From: Cutaneotrichosporon cavernicola
Lineage: Eukaryota > Basidiomycota > Tremellomycetes > Trichosporonales > Trichosporonaceae
Assembly (NCBI RefSeq): GCF_030864355.1
Contig: NC_083396.1
Span: 1,922,001 to 1,986,000 of the forward strand
DNA length: 64,000 nucleotides
Direction of reading: 5' to 3'
Under the pieces are notes generated by a model. It did not search any database, was not told where the DNA came from, and worked only from the letters and a program-made list of their open reading frames with translations. The position numbers and the translations under genes were made by a program. Below are positions 44,613 through 56,184 of this stretch, piece by piece; positions within the stretch are counted from its first letter, which is position 1; each line of letters starts with the position of its first letter.

Positions 44613-44839
44613 ATGTCCGACATCGGCCGCCAGAGTCTCGGCGACAAGGTATGTCTTCTCAGATCCAACTAACCCAGATCGCGTCCGCCGTCAAGCCCGA
44701 CTCGCAGAAGAGCACGCTCGAGAAGGCCGGCGACTTTGTCAAGGGCAAGGCTGATACTGTTGCAGCCGCAGCGCAGCCGACGGAGAGCAAGTCGACGACG
44801 CAGAAGATCAGCGATGCGGTTTCGGGCAAAAAGGTCTAA
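44613..44839 (+). CDS. HSP12: HSP12/HSP9-family small stress protein
   Basis: Two exons (44613-44648, 44678-44839) around a 29-nt intron give 65 residues. The N-terminus MSDIGRQSLGDK is the family signature. The rest is lysine-, Ser- and Ala-rich and acidic, with no cysteine: SQKSTLEKAGDFVKGKADTV and STTQKISDAVSGKKV. Hsp12 proteins are unfolded in solution and form amphipathic helices on membranes; they are strongly induced by heat, osmotic and nutrient stress in yeasts. Length is a little below the S. cerevisiae protein. The first exon is only 12 codons, so it is easily missed by gene finders. Confidence 0.88.
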
Positions 44840-45199
44840 ACAGACTGGCGGGGTGGCAGAGAATTAGCTTCAGTCCGATGAATTTGTGTCAAGTTGCCAC
44901 GAGCCCAATGTCCCGTGTGGACACAGGTGTGGATTTGCAGAGAGCAGTCCTTGCCAACGGGACGGAACCCATGTCGTACGAGTTATTAATGCGGACACGC
45001 CGAGTGGCCTTGGCTGGCCGTGAAAGCTTGACCAGACGCAGGCGATGTGACACATTCTGCTCAGCCAGCAGTCGTGCTGCCTCCGCGTCCAGTGAGACTG
45101 GACTATGCAGTCAAGGGTGCAGTCAAGGGCACTCCTACTGCTCCCCCACCACCCACAGGCCGGAAAATAGCAATATGCATCTATGTCTAGTCTCCCAAA
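44840..45199. other. 3' region between convergent HSP12-like and PWP1 genes
   Basis: 360 bp, expected to hold both 3' UTRs. Nothing else seen. Confidence 0.5.
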
Positions 45200-46926
45200 C
45201 TAGTCCTCCTCATCCGGGCCGCCATCGTTGACAAGCACAACACCCCCGCTCTCCTTAACCGCGCCCATCTCCCGTCCCGCGCGCCTCAACCGCTCACCAA
45301 AGGCTTTACGGATACCGGCATTGCTAGCCGAATCCCAAACCTGCAGCGTCGCCTTGCTACCTGCCGCTGCGAGCGCCAGCGGTGTCTCAGTGTCGGGGCT
45401 CCACCGCGCGGCAAACACCTTGCCGAGTCCGAGATCGCGGTGCGCAACGAGCGACACCTCGCGCTTGCGCCCGGTCGTGCCCTCGCTCTCGTCGTCCGAC
45501 ACATTCCAGATCTTGACCTGCTTGTCCATGCCAGCCGTGAGGATACACCCGCGTACGTGGGGGTTGATGTCCAGTGCCGAGGCTGCGCCGTCGTGTGCCG
45601 AGAGCGTAAACTTGGCCTGTGCGGGCTTGGCACCCATCGTCCGCGCGTCGTATGCCAGAATAAGCCCATTCTCCAACGACACCTGCTGTCAGCTCCTGAC
45701 CAACCCACCCAGTTAAACTCACATAAAAGGACGTCGAGTCCCAAGGGTCCCAACGAACACACTCAATGTCCGCCCCGACCGCGACAGAGTACCCCTCGCC
45801 ATCCTTGGACTTTGCGTCCCACACGCGCACTGTCCGGTCCCAGCCGCCCGAGAGGACCGCCGAGTCGGCGCCCGATCCCATCGGCCCACGGTTCCACTCG
45901 ACGGCCTGCACCTTCTCCCCGCCGTGGATCTTGTCCCACGAGCTCTGTGCGCCCATTGGGCTCTCGCGCGTCAGGTCCCACAGCTTGACCGTCGCGTCTG
46001 CGCTTCCCGAGAGGAGGAGGTTGCGGAATCGTGGCGTCCAGCTCAGCGTGAGGACGGGCTGCACATGGTGGTCGGGGTTGGCGGTAGGCTGCACAATCTG
46101 CTTGCGCTTCTTCTTGCCCGTGCCCTTGGGCTTTGCTACGGGCTTCTCCAGCGAGCCAGGGGGGCCGAGGATCGCCTGCGGGTACAGCCCGTCGACAACG
46201 TCGCAGTCCCAGATCTCGATGGACGGGTCGAACGAGCCCACGGCAACAAAGTTACCGGTCTTGGACGAGTCGGACGAGCCAGAGGCAAAGTCGAGCCACT
46301 CGACGCAGAGCGGGAACGCCGGCAGCATCAGGTCGTGGTGGGGGTACAGCGTCTCGTTCGTGTCGTCGTAGACGTGGAAGTCGAGACCTGAGAGGTCAGC
46401 CGTCGTGCGCGCCGTCACGATCATGCTATCCGTCGCGAGCAGGGCGAGCTCCTCGCGTTCCATCTCCTCATCGTCCTCCTTGAGGGTGATGTACGGGTCG
46501 TCATCGTTGGTGCGATAGTACGACAGGCCCTTGACGTTGGCGAACGCGCCCATCGCTGGCATCAGTACTGGCCGGCCCTCAGAACGCACCCGCACCTCCC
46601 GACTCCTCGTCGTCATACTCGTCCATCTTGTATGCCGACATGTCGTTAGGGTCGCTGGGCTTGACCTCGTCCTCGTCCATCTTGTCCTCGTTTCCCTCCT
46701 CATCCTCGTCCTCATCATCATCCCCCGCGTCGTCGCCCATGTCCTCCCACTCGCCGTCGTCCTGCTCCATCTCCATCATCTGCTCCTTGATCTGCTCGAT
46801 CACACCTGGCCCGCCGAGCTTGCCGACGCGCTCGATCTCCGACTCGTCCAGCTCATACTTGCGCGGCTGGAGGGCGGCGCGCCCGCGTGGAACCCACGCC
46901 AGGGACGAGATGAGCGTGCCAGACAT
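45200..46926 (-). CDS. PWP1: PWP1-like WD40 ribosome-biogenesis protein
   Basis: Three exons (46926-46596, 46555-45723, 45682-45200; introns 40 nt each) give 548 residues. The N-terminus MSGTLISSLAWVPRGRAALQ is the family's conserved start. A long acidic stretch (about residues 55-105) follows. WD repeats come next: NFVAVGSFDPSIEIWDCDVV, NLLLSGSADATVKLWDLTRE, SAVLSGGWDRTVRVWDAKSK, CILTAGMDKQVKIWNVSDDE and a last blade ending QVWD. A nuclear-type basic patch (GKKKRKQ) lies between blades. PWP1 acts in the nucleolus in 25S/28S rRNA maturation. It shares a 254-bp divergent promoter with NCA2. The splice at 45683-45722 has two possible AGs three bases apart. Confidence 0.93.
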
Positions 46927-47180
46927 GGTTGTTGTTGTGGTGTCTTTATCGTGTCCGAAATCTTGCCTCCCTCTGGATCTCTCATGGAAATCTGGGTGTA
47001 GATCGTGATATCATCCACGTGGAATAAATGACGTGTGAATTCGAAACATCAAACCTCATCAACGTTACGTCATGACCTGGGCTAGAAGCGGTTGGATTGA
47101 GTTTCGGTCGCCAACAGCAACACCTCATCATCCAACCTCCCGAGTCCCCAAAGTCATTCCGACTACAAAAGCTCGTCGCC
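46927..47180. promoter_or_regulatory. Divergent promoter of PWP1 and NCA2
   Basis: 254 bp between the two start codons, so the genes must share promoter DNA. CATCATCCAACCTCC-type pyrimidine words lie on the NCA2 side. No specific element assigned. Confidence 0.5.
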
Positions 47181-49375
47181 ATGGGCTTCCTCTCAGTAGC
47201 TCCAACGAGCTACTCCGAGGAACAGCTCAACATCCACCTCGTCTCCCTAGCGACCCTTCCCGTGATCGTTACCTCCCCAAAGCCCGACCTTCCTCCAGGC
47301 GTGCAGGCGCCCATTGCACTAGAAGAAGACGACGATGATGACGACGACGCGCCATTCTCGAAGAGCCTCCGGAATACTCTTGCTCGGTTGACGCAGACTA
47401 CGCCCCCGACGGCCAAGGAGGTTGCGCGCATGCTCACGAGCCTCCAGCAGCGCAAACAGGACTTGGGCACATATACTGCGTCCAAGGTCGTCCGCGCAGC
47501 CGAGGCTGAGATCCTCACGCGCTCCGTCAGCATCATCTGGGCTGAGGTACTGCGCGAGTTTGTTGAAAGCGCACTCGCACTCCTGGACGACGAGGTGTGG
47601 TGGGAGCGCTCCATGTCCTCGCGTATCGGGCCGCTCGTGTACTTGGTGCAATGTGAGTACCGGGGTGGATTTGGCGGAGCTGACTTCAGCCCTACCGGAG
47701 CGCGTCTGGCATGCGCTCGGCGGAGGTGAGGAGTCAGAGTCGTGGCATGTAAAGGTCTCGAGTGTGAACTGGCGCAACGCGATTCAGTTGCCCTCGTCTT
47801 CAAGCCTGTCCCGCCTGTTCCGGCCCCTCCATGTCGGCGATGGGGCGCAGAAGTTCACGGCCAAGCTGCAGGCGCTGGCCTCTCCGCTTGTTCTGACCAA
47901 GCGCGAAATGCTGTCCAACCGGCAAACGCTTGGTACCGCCGCCGGTCTCGCAGCCAGTCACGTCGGCCTGCTTGCAAGCAACGGTCCAAACTGGTCGTTC
48001 CAGAGGGTCGGCGCCGCTGCGTCCTCGTCCGACCTCGTTGACGAGACTACGCGCATCTACGGCATTCTTGCCGACGTCCTCAACATCAAACCCAGCGAGA
48101 AGACCGTCTCGTTCAAGGACGAAAGAAGCTCGCGCAAGTCTAGACGCTCGCAAACCCAGGCTGCGACAAAGGTGACTCCCGAGATGCTTGCCGACGTGGT
48201 CACGAAGTATCTCCCTGAGATGCGCCAGGTCGTGCACAACACTCTGGAGGAGTACGGCCGCCCATCTGTCTTCACCCGGTTCTGGTTCACCGTCCTGTTC
48301 CTCCCTCCGGCGCTCTACTTTGGTGCCCGGTCGGTCGTCAAGAACAAGGAATGGATCACTGAGCAAGTCTACAATGGCAAGGAAACGATCAAGGGCTTCT
48401 TCGTGCAGTGGGTCTGGGAACCCGTCGAGGACATCTTCAACACGATGCGCGGAGGAGGGGAGGGTCTCTCCCTCGCCCCGGAAACGGTCAAGGCCGACGA
48501 GGAAAGTTTGCAGCGCATGGTCGTAGATTTCGGTCGCGATGTGTACCACCTGAACGACTCTGAACTCGCGGCCTTACGCGTCAAGGTCGAGTCGGGCGAC
48601 ATGGAGGAGGTTCTCAAGGCGTACGAGAACGAAATCCGACACCCGATCAAGTCGGCGTTGTTCGGCCACCTCATCCGTACCCTCCTCATCCAGATCCAGA
48701 AGACTAAGGTGGGTTTCCGACTCTTGATCAAAGCTGACGCCAGACCGACCTGTCAGTGGCGCTGCAGGGCCTTGACCAGCTCCTACGCTCGCAGCAGCTG
48801 ACGTTTGCGTTCGTCGGTGTGGCGCCCTCGGTTCTCCTCCTCTATGGCTTCTGGGGTTGGCTGCAGCGTCTCTACGCTGGCGAGGGTCGGCAAAAGGGCC
48901 GCCGCCGGCGCTACTTCCACAGTTTGCGCGACATTGAGGAGCTCCTCCTCAAGGCGCCAGAGGACGACGCGCTCATGTCGGACAAGGACCGGGGTCTGCT
49001 AATCGTCACGACGTCGGGTCTGCGTGTATGGGCGACGGGGATTGGCTCTGGAGTGCGCCAGGTGAGTTACTGTTCAGGCCCCGGATACATGTACAACTGG
49101 AAGCCGGATATTGAGTTTGTCACAAGGGGTAAAGGGCTCATCACCCTGCTTGCCAGGATTGATATGATTCCCCCCCATGGGGTGATCAGGGATTGGGTGG
49201 CTGGTCAAAGAATGATCGATTATCTACCAATCTGAACATTACTGACAGACAGGCATTCCTGGATGACTTGCGGATGTTTGAGGACCAAACGCTCACACGG
49301 GCAGACAAGTTGCTGGTTGTGGGAAGGATATGGCGGTGTTGGGGTCGTGATGGGCGTGGGACCATGACCATGTAA
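47181..49375 (+). CDS. NCA2: NCA2-like mitochondrial protein
   Basis: Four exons (47181-47652, 47690-48708, 48744-49061, 49253-49375) give 643 residues. The middle and C-terminal parts match the nuclear control of ATP synthase 2 family. They contain KVTPEMLADVVTKYLPEMRQ, a membrane segment (RFWFTVLFLPPALYFGARSV), WVWEPVEDIFNTMRGGG and SLQRMVVDFGRDVYHLND. A second membrane segment follows (LTFAFVGVAPSVLLLYGFWG), then the conserved end around RDIEELLLKAP, GLLIVTTSGLRVWA and FLDDLRMFEDQTLTRADKLL. NCA2 is a mitochondrial membrane protein needed for normal Atp6/Atp8 expression in yeast. The last 191-nt intron is well supported by the conserved C-terminal exon. Confidence 0.93.
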
Positions 49376-50233
49376 TCTAGTAAATCTAGTATGCATCAGA
49401 CACGAGTGGGAAGTGGGAAATGGGAAATGGGAAATGGAAATGGTTCCAATGACGTAAGCGGTGGGGTTAAGGATTAGTACAGCGAGCTTTAATCGATTTG
49501 GGGACTAAGGCGGGGTTGTCGGCTGAATTAGCGGGGGCAATTGTATTTCGTCTTGGGTGTGCGCTGTGCGCCACCCGCCACCACCGCAAGAAGGCTTAGG
49601 ACCAGCCCAAGTTGCCTTTCCAGTCCCTGAACGATATGGGCCTAACTAGGCCCGCCACTTGAACCACCAACTGGGTGGTCTCCCCACTTCCCCCCCCCAC
49701 CCCTTCCCCCCTCCCCCCCTTTGATCATTAACCCACTTCACTTGTTATTCTCATCACTTGACCTAGCTACTGCTTACAACTTACCTTCTTCGAGACACCA
49801 CACAAGTCGATATCAAACGGTATCGTCACACGACCCACTCAACCTCTGTCTCCACAACTCTCCACAACTCTCCACAACTCTCGCCCCTACCGTCGTCGTG
49901 CACGAGGCGATCCAGTCCCCAAGAGCGCCTCCACCCCGCTCATTTGCATTAATCATCCCCCCCCGCCGCTCAGACGACCTCCGTGAGTAACTAACTCCTC
50001 TTGTATCGGACACGTTGTCATTCTCCGAAGCGAGCAATACCTTGCAGTGTTGCTAGAGAACTCGTCCACTCTGCTGCCAAGACTGTGTCTGTGGCTCCCA
50101 CCTTGCTCTGCTGCGCACATGGCTGACGGATGCTCAGGTACAAACCTATTGTGGCCACTTGTTCTTGCTCCGACAGTCACTCTTTCCACATCTACGTCCT
50201 ACTGTACCGCCTAGCATCACATCAACGGTGCGG
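49376..50233. other. Upstream and leader region of the SSH4-like gene
   Basis: 858 bp. It holds purine GGGAAAT repeats (about 49406-49440), a C-run tract (49684-49722), and a 10-bp triplicate repeat. A 5' leader intron is possible: GTGAGTAACTAAC at 49982 could pair with an AG near 50176. No coding gene seen. Confidence 0.5.
49851..49880. repeat. 10-bp tandem repeat, three copies
   Basis: TCCACAACTC repeated three times without mismatch, in the probable leader of the SSH4-like gene. Confidence 0.85.
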
Positions 50234-52413
50234 ATGGACACATCGACAATCTCGTTTTCCAACGACGTTCCAGACACACCGCCGCGTACGCTTTCGGCTC
50301 CCCACGATCGCATAGAGCCTGGACTTCACCACACGCGCTTGGCCGAACAGCGCTCACCAGCGACCAAGAACCAGGAGGGGGTCCAGATCGACAGCAGCAG
50401 CGCCGTAGCATCGCATTCCGGGTCGCGTGCGACCCGCGTGAAAGCTATCTCACGACTCGCAAAGATGCCAGTCAAAATCGGACGGTACGAGTACATCTCA
50501 GCTGTGCCTGGGGCGTCGGGAGTGGTGCAGGCGGTACCACACTCTGTCAAGGTCATCGGCGACATCCACATGCGGCCCAGCGATTTTGACTCTGGCGATG
50601 GACCATCGACCGTGTTGATTGTGTTCATCCCGATCCTCGTGGTTGCCCTCACAGTCCTCTTGGGAATCCTTATCTTCCTCATTGCGCTTCTGTGCATGAA
50701 GAGGCAGAGAGGCATCCGCCTTGCCGAGGATGGAGGACCTCTCGATCTGTCCAAGGGAGACGGCGTTATTGGCGAAGGCGGAGTCGAGGGCGTAGAACAA
50801 CGATGGCTTGAGACTTGCAACGCCGATGTGCGGGAGGCCTATCTTCGGTCAAAGGGTGAGTACTCTGACTCGTGAGATATGACGGCTAATGTTCTCAGAC
50901 TGGCAAGGCCAGTATCCTCCTTCGTCTGTGCCAACCGACATTACTCTGTCCCAGTTCCTCTCTATCCAAGAGAAGGGCGTCGCTGCATGGGCGTTCGAGC
51001 CCGACTACGAGGAGAACCTCTCGCTCTACGTGCAGTCACGCACCGAAATCACATTCCTTTCCGACGGCCCGGGTATGGCAGTCCGCGAGGGCGGTGGCAA
51101 CTCGGTCATGGCCAACCTGCCGCTTCCCAAGCTTAACGAGGTCTACTATTGGGAGGTCAAGATGTATGAGAAACCGGTCACGACCGAGGTCGCCATTGGC
51201 CTCGCGACCAAGCCGTACCCGTCGTTCCGTCTGCCTGGATGGAATAGATCCTCTGTGGCCTACTTTGCGTCGGACGGTTTCAAGTCTCACAACTACCCGT
51301 TCACGGCGTCGTCCTACGGGCCTCCTCTTGCCGAGGGTGACGTCCTGGGCGTGGGTTATCGCCCCCGCACGGGCACTGTCTTCTTCACGCGCAACGGCCG
51401 CAAGCTCGAGGACTGTTACACGGGCCTGCATCGCCTCAACCTCTTCCCTACTGTCGGCGCCAACGGTCCTGCCACGCTACACGTCAACCTTGGCCAGGCT
51501 GGGTTCGTGTTCATCGAGGCCAACGTCAAGAAGTGGGGCCTTGCTCCAATGACCGGTACACTGGCTCCACCGCCTGCCTACGGCAGCGAGGGTGGAAGCA
51601 TCCTCATCGAGGCTGGCTACGGCACACCTGGCTCGAGCCAGCCGAACCTGAGCGGCATCGGTGCACTCTTGGAGGCTGCACGCAACCGCGCGGTAGCCCA
51701 CGGTTCTTCGTCTTCTACCCCTATTATTCCCTCTCGCTCTCTCGCTCACGCGCCATCTACACCGCGCTCGTCGAGAAGGCATCGCCGAAACCACTCAAAC
51801 CTCATGCCCAGCCCGTTACGTGGTGGTGACCACTTGCACCCTGCAGAGGTGTCGTCGTACCGTTCTCCAACCGACACCCCACAGATCGAGGCGCGTGTAC
51901 CCGACGTCGAGGACCTCGACTCGGATGGCAGCGACTCGGATACCGGTTCTGCCCGCTCGCCTCCAAACCCGCCCACACCCAACGTACTTGACATCTCAAT
52001 GAACTCACTCCGTGGTGAACAATCTTATTTCCACCGCCGCTCCAGTCCTAACGCGTCAGTCACAAGCGAGAGCGGGACCCACGAGAGCGAGAACAGTGGC
52101 GAAACGGCCCGACCTCGTACGTTACAGCGCGAGCCAAGCCTCGGCCCGCCGCAAGACTCGCCGCCTCCCCCCGGCTATGCGCCCCTCGACCCGCACGTCT
52201 ACTCGCAGGGTCTGCCAGGCGACCTTCCAGAAGAGCTCATCAACCAGGCCATTGCGGCAATGAGTGATGTGTGAGTGTGCGTGATGATGGCTTATGTAAT
52301 GGGGGACGGGGCTGATCCCCAGAGGTCCTTCAACACCGACGCCGGTGCGGAGCCCGAGCCCGCCCCCCAGAGGCCCGCTCGGGTGGCTCCGTGGTTTGAC
52401 GGGTGGCGAGTAG
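50234..52413 (+). CDS. SSH4/EAR1-like SPRY-domain adaptor of Rsp5 ubiquitin ligase
   Basis: Exons 50234-50855, 50899-52270 and 52323-52413 give 694 residues. One membrane helix (VLIVFIPILVVALTVLLGIL, near residue 140) precedes a conserved cytosolic part: DWQGQYPPSSVPTDITLSQF and LSIQEKGVAAWAFEPDYEEN. The SPRY domain follows (YYWEVKMYEKPVTTEVAIGL, LPGWNRSSVAYFASDGFKSH, VFFTRNGRKLED). A long Ser/Pro tail carries PY motifs PPAY and PPGY, which bind WW domains of Rsp5/NEDD4 ligases. In yeast Ssh4/Ear1 bring Rsp5 to endosomal and vacuolar cargo. The last exon (GPSTPTPVRSPSPPPRG...) joins by a 52-nt intron with good signals. If unspliced, the frame stops at 52274 and the protein has 665 residues. 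Confidence 0.88.
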
Positions 52414-53243
52414 ATACAGTTTGTACGATCCGTGTTGTCAAGCGTTTCAGCAGCATGCATGTGTGTTTGCATCTTAGCGAGAGAGAAGCGGATGTACGGA
52501 GTTGAATCGTACCGATAGTGCGGATGAGGGCGCTAGGGCGCTAGATCGGTAGGGCAGCGTCCGGCTGTGGATATCACGATCCCAGCGTTAAGGTAAGAGA
52601 CGTTCAGATTCCACCGCACGCAACTGTGCGGCTGGTCAGCAAGGATGAGTGGCGACGGCGCTGGGAGCAGGCTGTTGCGGCTGACTGGATGACCTCGACT
52701 CGGACACGGCCGAGCCTGCGAGGCATGTGGCATGTGTTACAGAGCGCCATCTCAGTGCCTTGGGCAAATATGCCAGTCATGTCATCAGGATCGACAACGC
52801 CACCTCTTCAGCTTCGGGACTGATGACTGGCGATTTGCGCCATTATTCATCTCTGCCGCGCGCCGCAGATCCGCAGTCCCTTGACGCCATGGACGCGCCT
52901 GCTTTACACAGCTTGGGCTTTTAGTCGCTTGACTTGGCTTGGCCAATTGACACTCAGACGTCTGATATCACGCGACTTGGAGAGACATTCTCATCTCGTC
53001 GCCGTATATCTTGCTCCTATCAACTCTCACTCTCCTCTCATCTGATTCGAACATTTGCCACTCGTATCACTGTTACACTCTCTGCCGCTTACGCTCCACT
53101 CGACGCTTACGCTCCACTCGACGCCTAAGCTCAACCTCCACCGAGCTCCAACAGTGCCTCACCCCGGTCAACCCGGCCCATTTCCCCAATCCACTCCACT
53201 CCACCCCGTCCACCTCAGCACCTCACATTCAGTCACACCCACC
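52414..53243. other. Intergenic region between SSH4-like and flavoprotein genes
   Basis: About 830 bp. It includes an 18-bp tandem repeat (separate entry) and CT-rich leader sequence before 53244. No gene seen. Confidence 0.5.
53086..53121. repeat. 18-bp tandem repeat, two copies
   Basis: Two perfect copies of CGCTTACGCTCCACTCGA in the probable leader of the downstream flavoprotein gene. Confidence 0.85.
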
Positions 53244-54645
53244 ATGGTTCCCCGTCCACACCAGTCTATCTCGCGCGCCAAGCCTGAATGGCAGTTACTT
53301 CTCGAATCCGAGCTGGCCCAGAACCCACGCTCAACTGGTTAGTCATCCACCCGTCATCGCTGACGACAGTATATTCGCTCGCGACCGTGCATGAGGGTGC
53401 GCCGCGTGTGCGCTCGGTTGTCCATCGTACTTGTGAGTCATTAAGGAAGGTGAGAGCGAGTGGGTGCAGGATCGGTTGCTTGCGTCGTCTTGCTTGCGCC
53501 CCTTGCCCTCCACACCCTGCCAATCGCGCTTCGAGAGCCAACCCGCCTCCTCGTCACCCCCGAAAGCCAACCCACTGACTCCAGTCTCGCCGAGTGGCCT
53601 CCTCCTCAGCACGACCGACCTGCGCTCATCCAAGTCGACCCAGCTAGGCGCCGAATCGCGCACCGAGATCGCTTGGACCCTCCCCACCCTCGTCCAGTTC
53701 CGCGTCACTGGGCGCGCATACATCGTTCCCGCGAGTGGTTCCCCCAATCTGACCCGCAGGGGAAGCCAGCTCAAGATCGCAGCGTCATACTCGTCGCCGC
53801 GCAACCCGACTCCGCTTCGCAGGACACCGTCGAGTGCCGCGGGCTCATCCTCGCCAACGACCGATGAAGCTAGCGGCGCGACGAACAGGGACGGGAAGCG
53901 GGGGAGCGTCTCGAGCACATCATCGCTGACCCCTGGCGGCACGGCAGAGGCCAGTCCCACCGAGTCGCTCGACACCAAGAGCACGACTGAGAGCATTCCG
54001 GGGAGTGGCGCGGCCTCGGAATCCATCTCTAGGTCCAGCTCGACCAAGGGTAGGCCCAGACTCCACCTGACGCCGACGCCAAACGATCTGGCATCGAGCG
54101 CAGGCCCGTCGTCGCCCCTTGGCCCGGGTACCCCGCGCTCGCCCCGCGTCTCGCCTCCGCTCTCGGCGTCGAGCACCAGCTCTTACCAGTTCCACCTCCG
54201 GCCCAACGTCGCTCTCAACCCGGCCGTCACGCTCGACTCGGAATCCGACATCGGCCTCCCCAAGTTGGCCGGCACGCTGTCTGCGCTCGTGAGCTGGGGC
54301 GTCGCGTCGAACGCACCCGAGTCGTCGCCGTCGTGGTGGGAGGCTGAGCGTGCGCGGATCTGGGACAGCTTGAGCCCAGCGTTGCGCGCGACGTTTGGCC
54401 GTCCTGCCCCACCTGGTTCGACACTTGCGGACGCGCCGGACCAGAGCACCTGGATCACAAGCTTGGAGTCAAACGCCAAGGACCCTGAAGAGTCAAAGGG
54501 CCTCATCGAGGCGTGGCAGAACTTTGCTGTCGTTGCGCTCGCTCCCCAGCGCGTGGAGATGCTCGAGCTCTCGTGCGAGCCCCACCGCCGCGCGTGCTGG
54601 GTGCGCGATGGCGAGGCGTGGATCAAGGAGGAGCTTGTGCCGTGA
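53244..54645 (+). CDS. Alr4036-type pyridoxamine-phosphate-oxidase-like FMN protein
   Basis: Three exons (53244-53337, 53370-53432, 53585-54645; introns 32 and 152 nt) give 405 residues. The split-barrel fold landmarks appear in order: AKPEWQLLLESELAQNPRST, VYSLATVHEGAPRVRSVVHR, FSPSGLLLSTTDLRSSK, then EIAWTLPTLVQFRVTGRAYI. The conserved C-terminal part ends PQRVEMLELSCEPHRRACWV. Members bind FMN and probably act as cytosolic oxidoreductases; true pyridoxamine oxidase activity is not implied. A Ser/Thr/Pro-rich insertion of about 140 residues lies between the barrel strands and the helical segment (WWEAERARIWDSLSPALRAT), which makes this protein longer than typical relatives. The three-exon model restores the fold exactly in frame. 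Confidence 0.82.
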
Positions 54646-54915
54646 GCCATGGAGGCACGAGTCAAGGAGGCACGAGTCAAGGACGTGCGTGATGCGGGAC
54701 GACCTCCAGATACCCTATAGATGGATCGATTGTTGTCTTGACCTGCTCACCGCTACTGACTCTGCATCTGTCCAAAAATAGGGCGTAACACAACTGTCAC
54801 TGGATCTACACAATGGCCTGTACGCCACTAGGCTGGATTAATCGGCCTGTATGCCGCTAACAATGGATAATGGATAACTCTGGTCGTGATCATCGTAAAG
54901 GGTGTTCGGAGCTTC
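54646..54915. other. 3' region between convergent flavoprotein and CFEM genes
   Basis: 270 bp, both 3' ends. A GAGGCACGAGTCAAG word repeats at 54652-54680. Nothing else seen. Confidence 0.5.
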
Positions 54916-56184
54916 TTATTGTGCGGGCGCAATTGCCGGCGCGTACGTGATGGGGTGGAGCGGGCTGGGTGGCGTAGAATGGGGGCGGGGTGGAACGTCG
55001 GGCAGCTCGAGTGGGGGAAGCTGGAGCAAGACGGCGCTCGGCGCGTTGGTCATGTATACGGAACGAGGCGTCTGTGGCATGGGCGTGTGCGGATTTAGGG
55101 GGACGATACTCTCGCCGTGTCTAACCTCGCTCCCGTCCTCGGTCGTAACGACCTTACTTGAGGTACTCAACCGGCTTGAACGCCGTTCATCCGGGGTCCG
55201 GCTCCCGCTCGCGCTCGGCTCCATCTCCCACTGCTCCCATTCCTGAGGGAGGCGATTAGTGAACGGTCGTTCATGTGGCAGCCGATTCGTAAACCGGGGC
55301 TGGCGTCTAGGCTTAGTCGGACCAAACATGTCGCCGAAATCAACACTACCCATATCGACCGTGGATATCTGTCCGGGTTCCCTTCCCGGAAAGTACGAGC
55401 GCGGAACACGCGATACCCGACTGTTGAAGGTGGGATTCGACATGGTAGCCGAGGACATCATGGCCTGCCGCCGCGCCTGCGCTCGACAGGAGAGTACGCC
55501 GAGCCCGATGGCGCATAAGAGGACGGAAGAGCATAATCCCGACATCTGGGGTTTAGTTGACGCAGGGACGCGGGGACGCAGGGAAACGCACAATCATTTG
55601 GATGTGATACGAGGCCCGGGAATAGACGATTGGCATCATTGTGATATTTGTCGACGCGGGATTGTCAGGGTGGGCAATCTTTGCGCCCAGCGCCGTGCAT
55701 GCTGATGCGACGTACGAGAGGGCGAGGTCGTACGCTGTGGCGTTACAGGCCGCTGCCCAACATTGCTGATTAGTTAGGGGGGAGGGAGGGAAGGGAAGAG
55801 GAGGGAAGGAAGACGCACCGTCACGCCAGTTTGGTAGTCGCGGTTTGAACAGAGACAGAGAAAGTCGGCGTTGCTGGCGCAATGGCCAGTGTTCGCGGCG
55901 CCCATACAACGCGTCATGCAGCGTGGGACTTCGAGATCGGCGGGCTGAGTCTGTCGCTTGTGTTTGTAGTTTGCGTGGGTTAGGGCAGGGTCGTCATCGA
56001 TGAGGGGGATGGCGATGGTATCGATTGTGTCGTCGGGGTAGTAGAGCCAGTCGGGGTGGTGGTTGGAGATGGGCTGGAGTCAGCGGAGGGGAGGAGGGGA
56101 GGAGGGGGAGGAGAAGAGGGGGGAGGCAAGCCGCAGTAGGAAGGGGAACAGGAGCAGGCTCACACCATCCAGAATCGGCGTCAT
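54916..56184 (-). CDS. CFEM-domain membrane protein
   Basis: Four exons (56184-56164, 56073-55819, 55765-55592, 55545-54916) give 359 residues. The CFEM cysteines are spread over exons 2 and 3: VPRCMTRCMGAANTGHCASN, ADFLCLCSNRDYQTGVT and QCWAAACNATAYDLAL, with a last cysteine in VASACTALG. CFEM proteins are fungal surface proteins, some binding haem. A membrane helix follows (MSGLCSSVLLCAIGLGVLSC), then a cytosolic tail of about 190 residues containing a duplicated FTNRLPxE motif, so this one is not GPI-anchored. The first exon (MTPILDG) is short and no signal peptide is formed in this model; the hydrophobic codons just after it fall inside the proposed 90-nt intron. The N-terminus is uncertain. 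Confidence 0.75.

Noticed and set aside
49684..49722. C-rich tract as a telomeric or structural element
   Set aside because: It is an irregular polypyrimidine tract like others before start codons in this window, with no telomere repeat unit.
50234..52413. SPRY protein as the RanBPM subunit of the CTLH complex
   Set aside because: It has a membrane helix and PY motifs and lacks LisH/CTLH/CRA, which fits SSH4/EAR1 instead.
52521..52600. Possible tRNA (TAGATCGGTAGGGCAGCGTC resembles an A box)
   Set aside because: No B box with GGTTCGA and no pairing acceptor stem was found.
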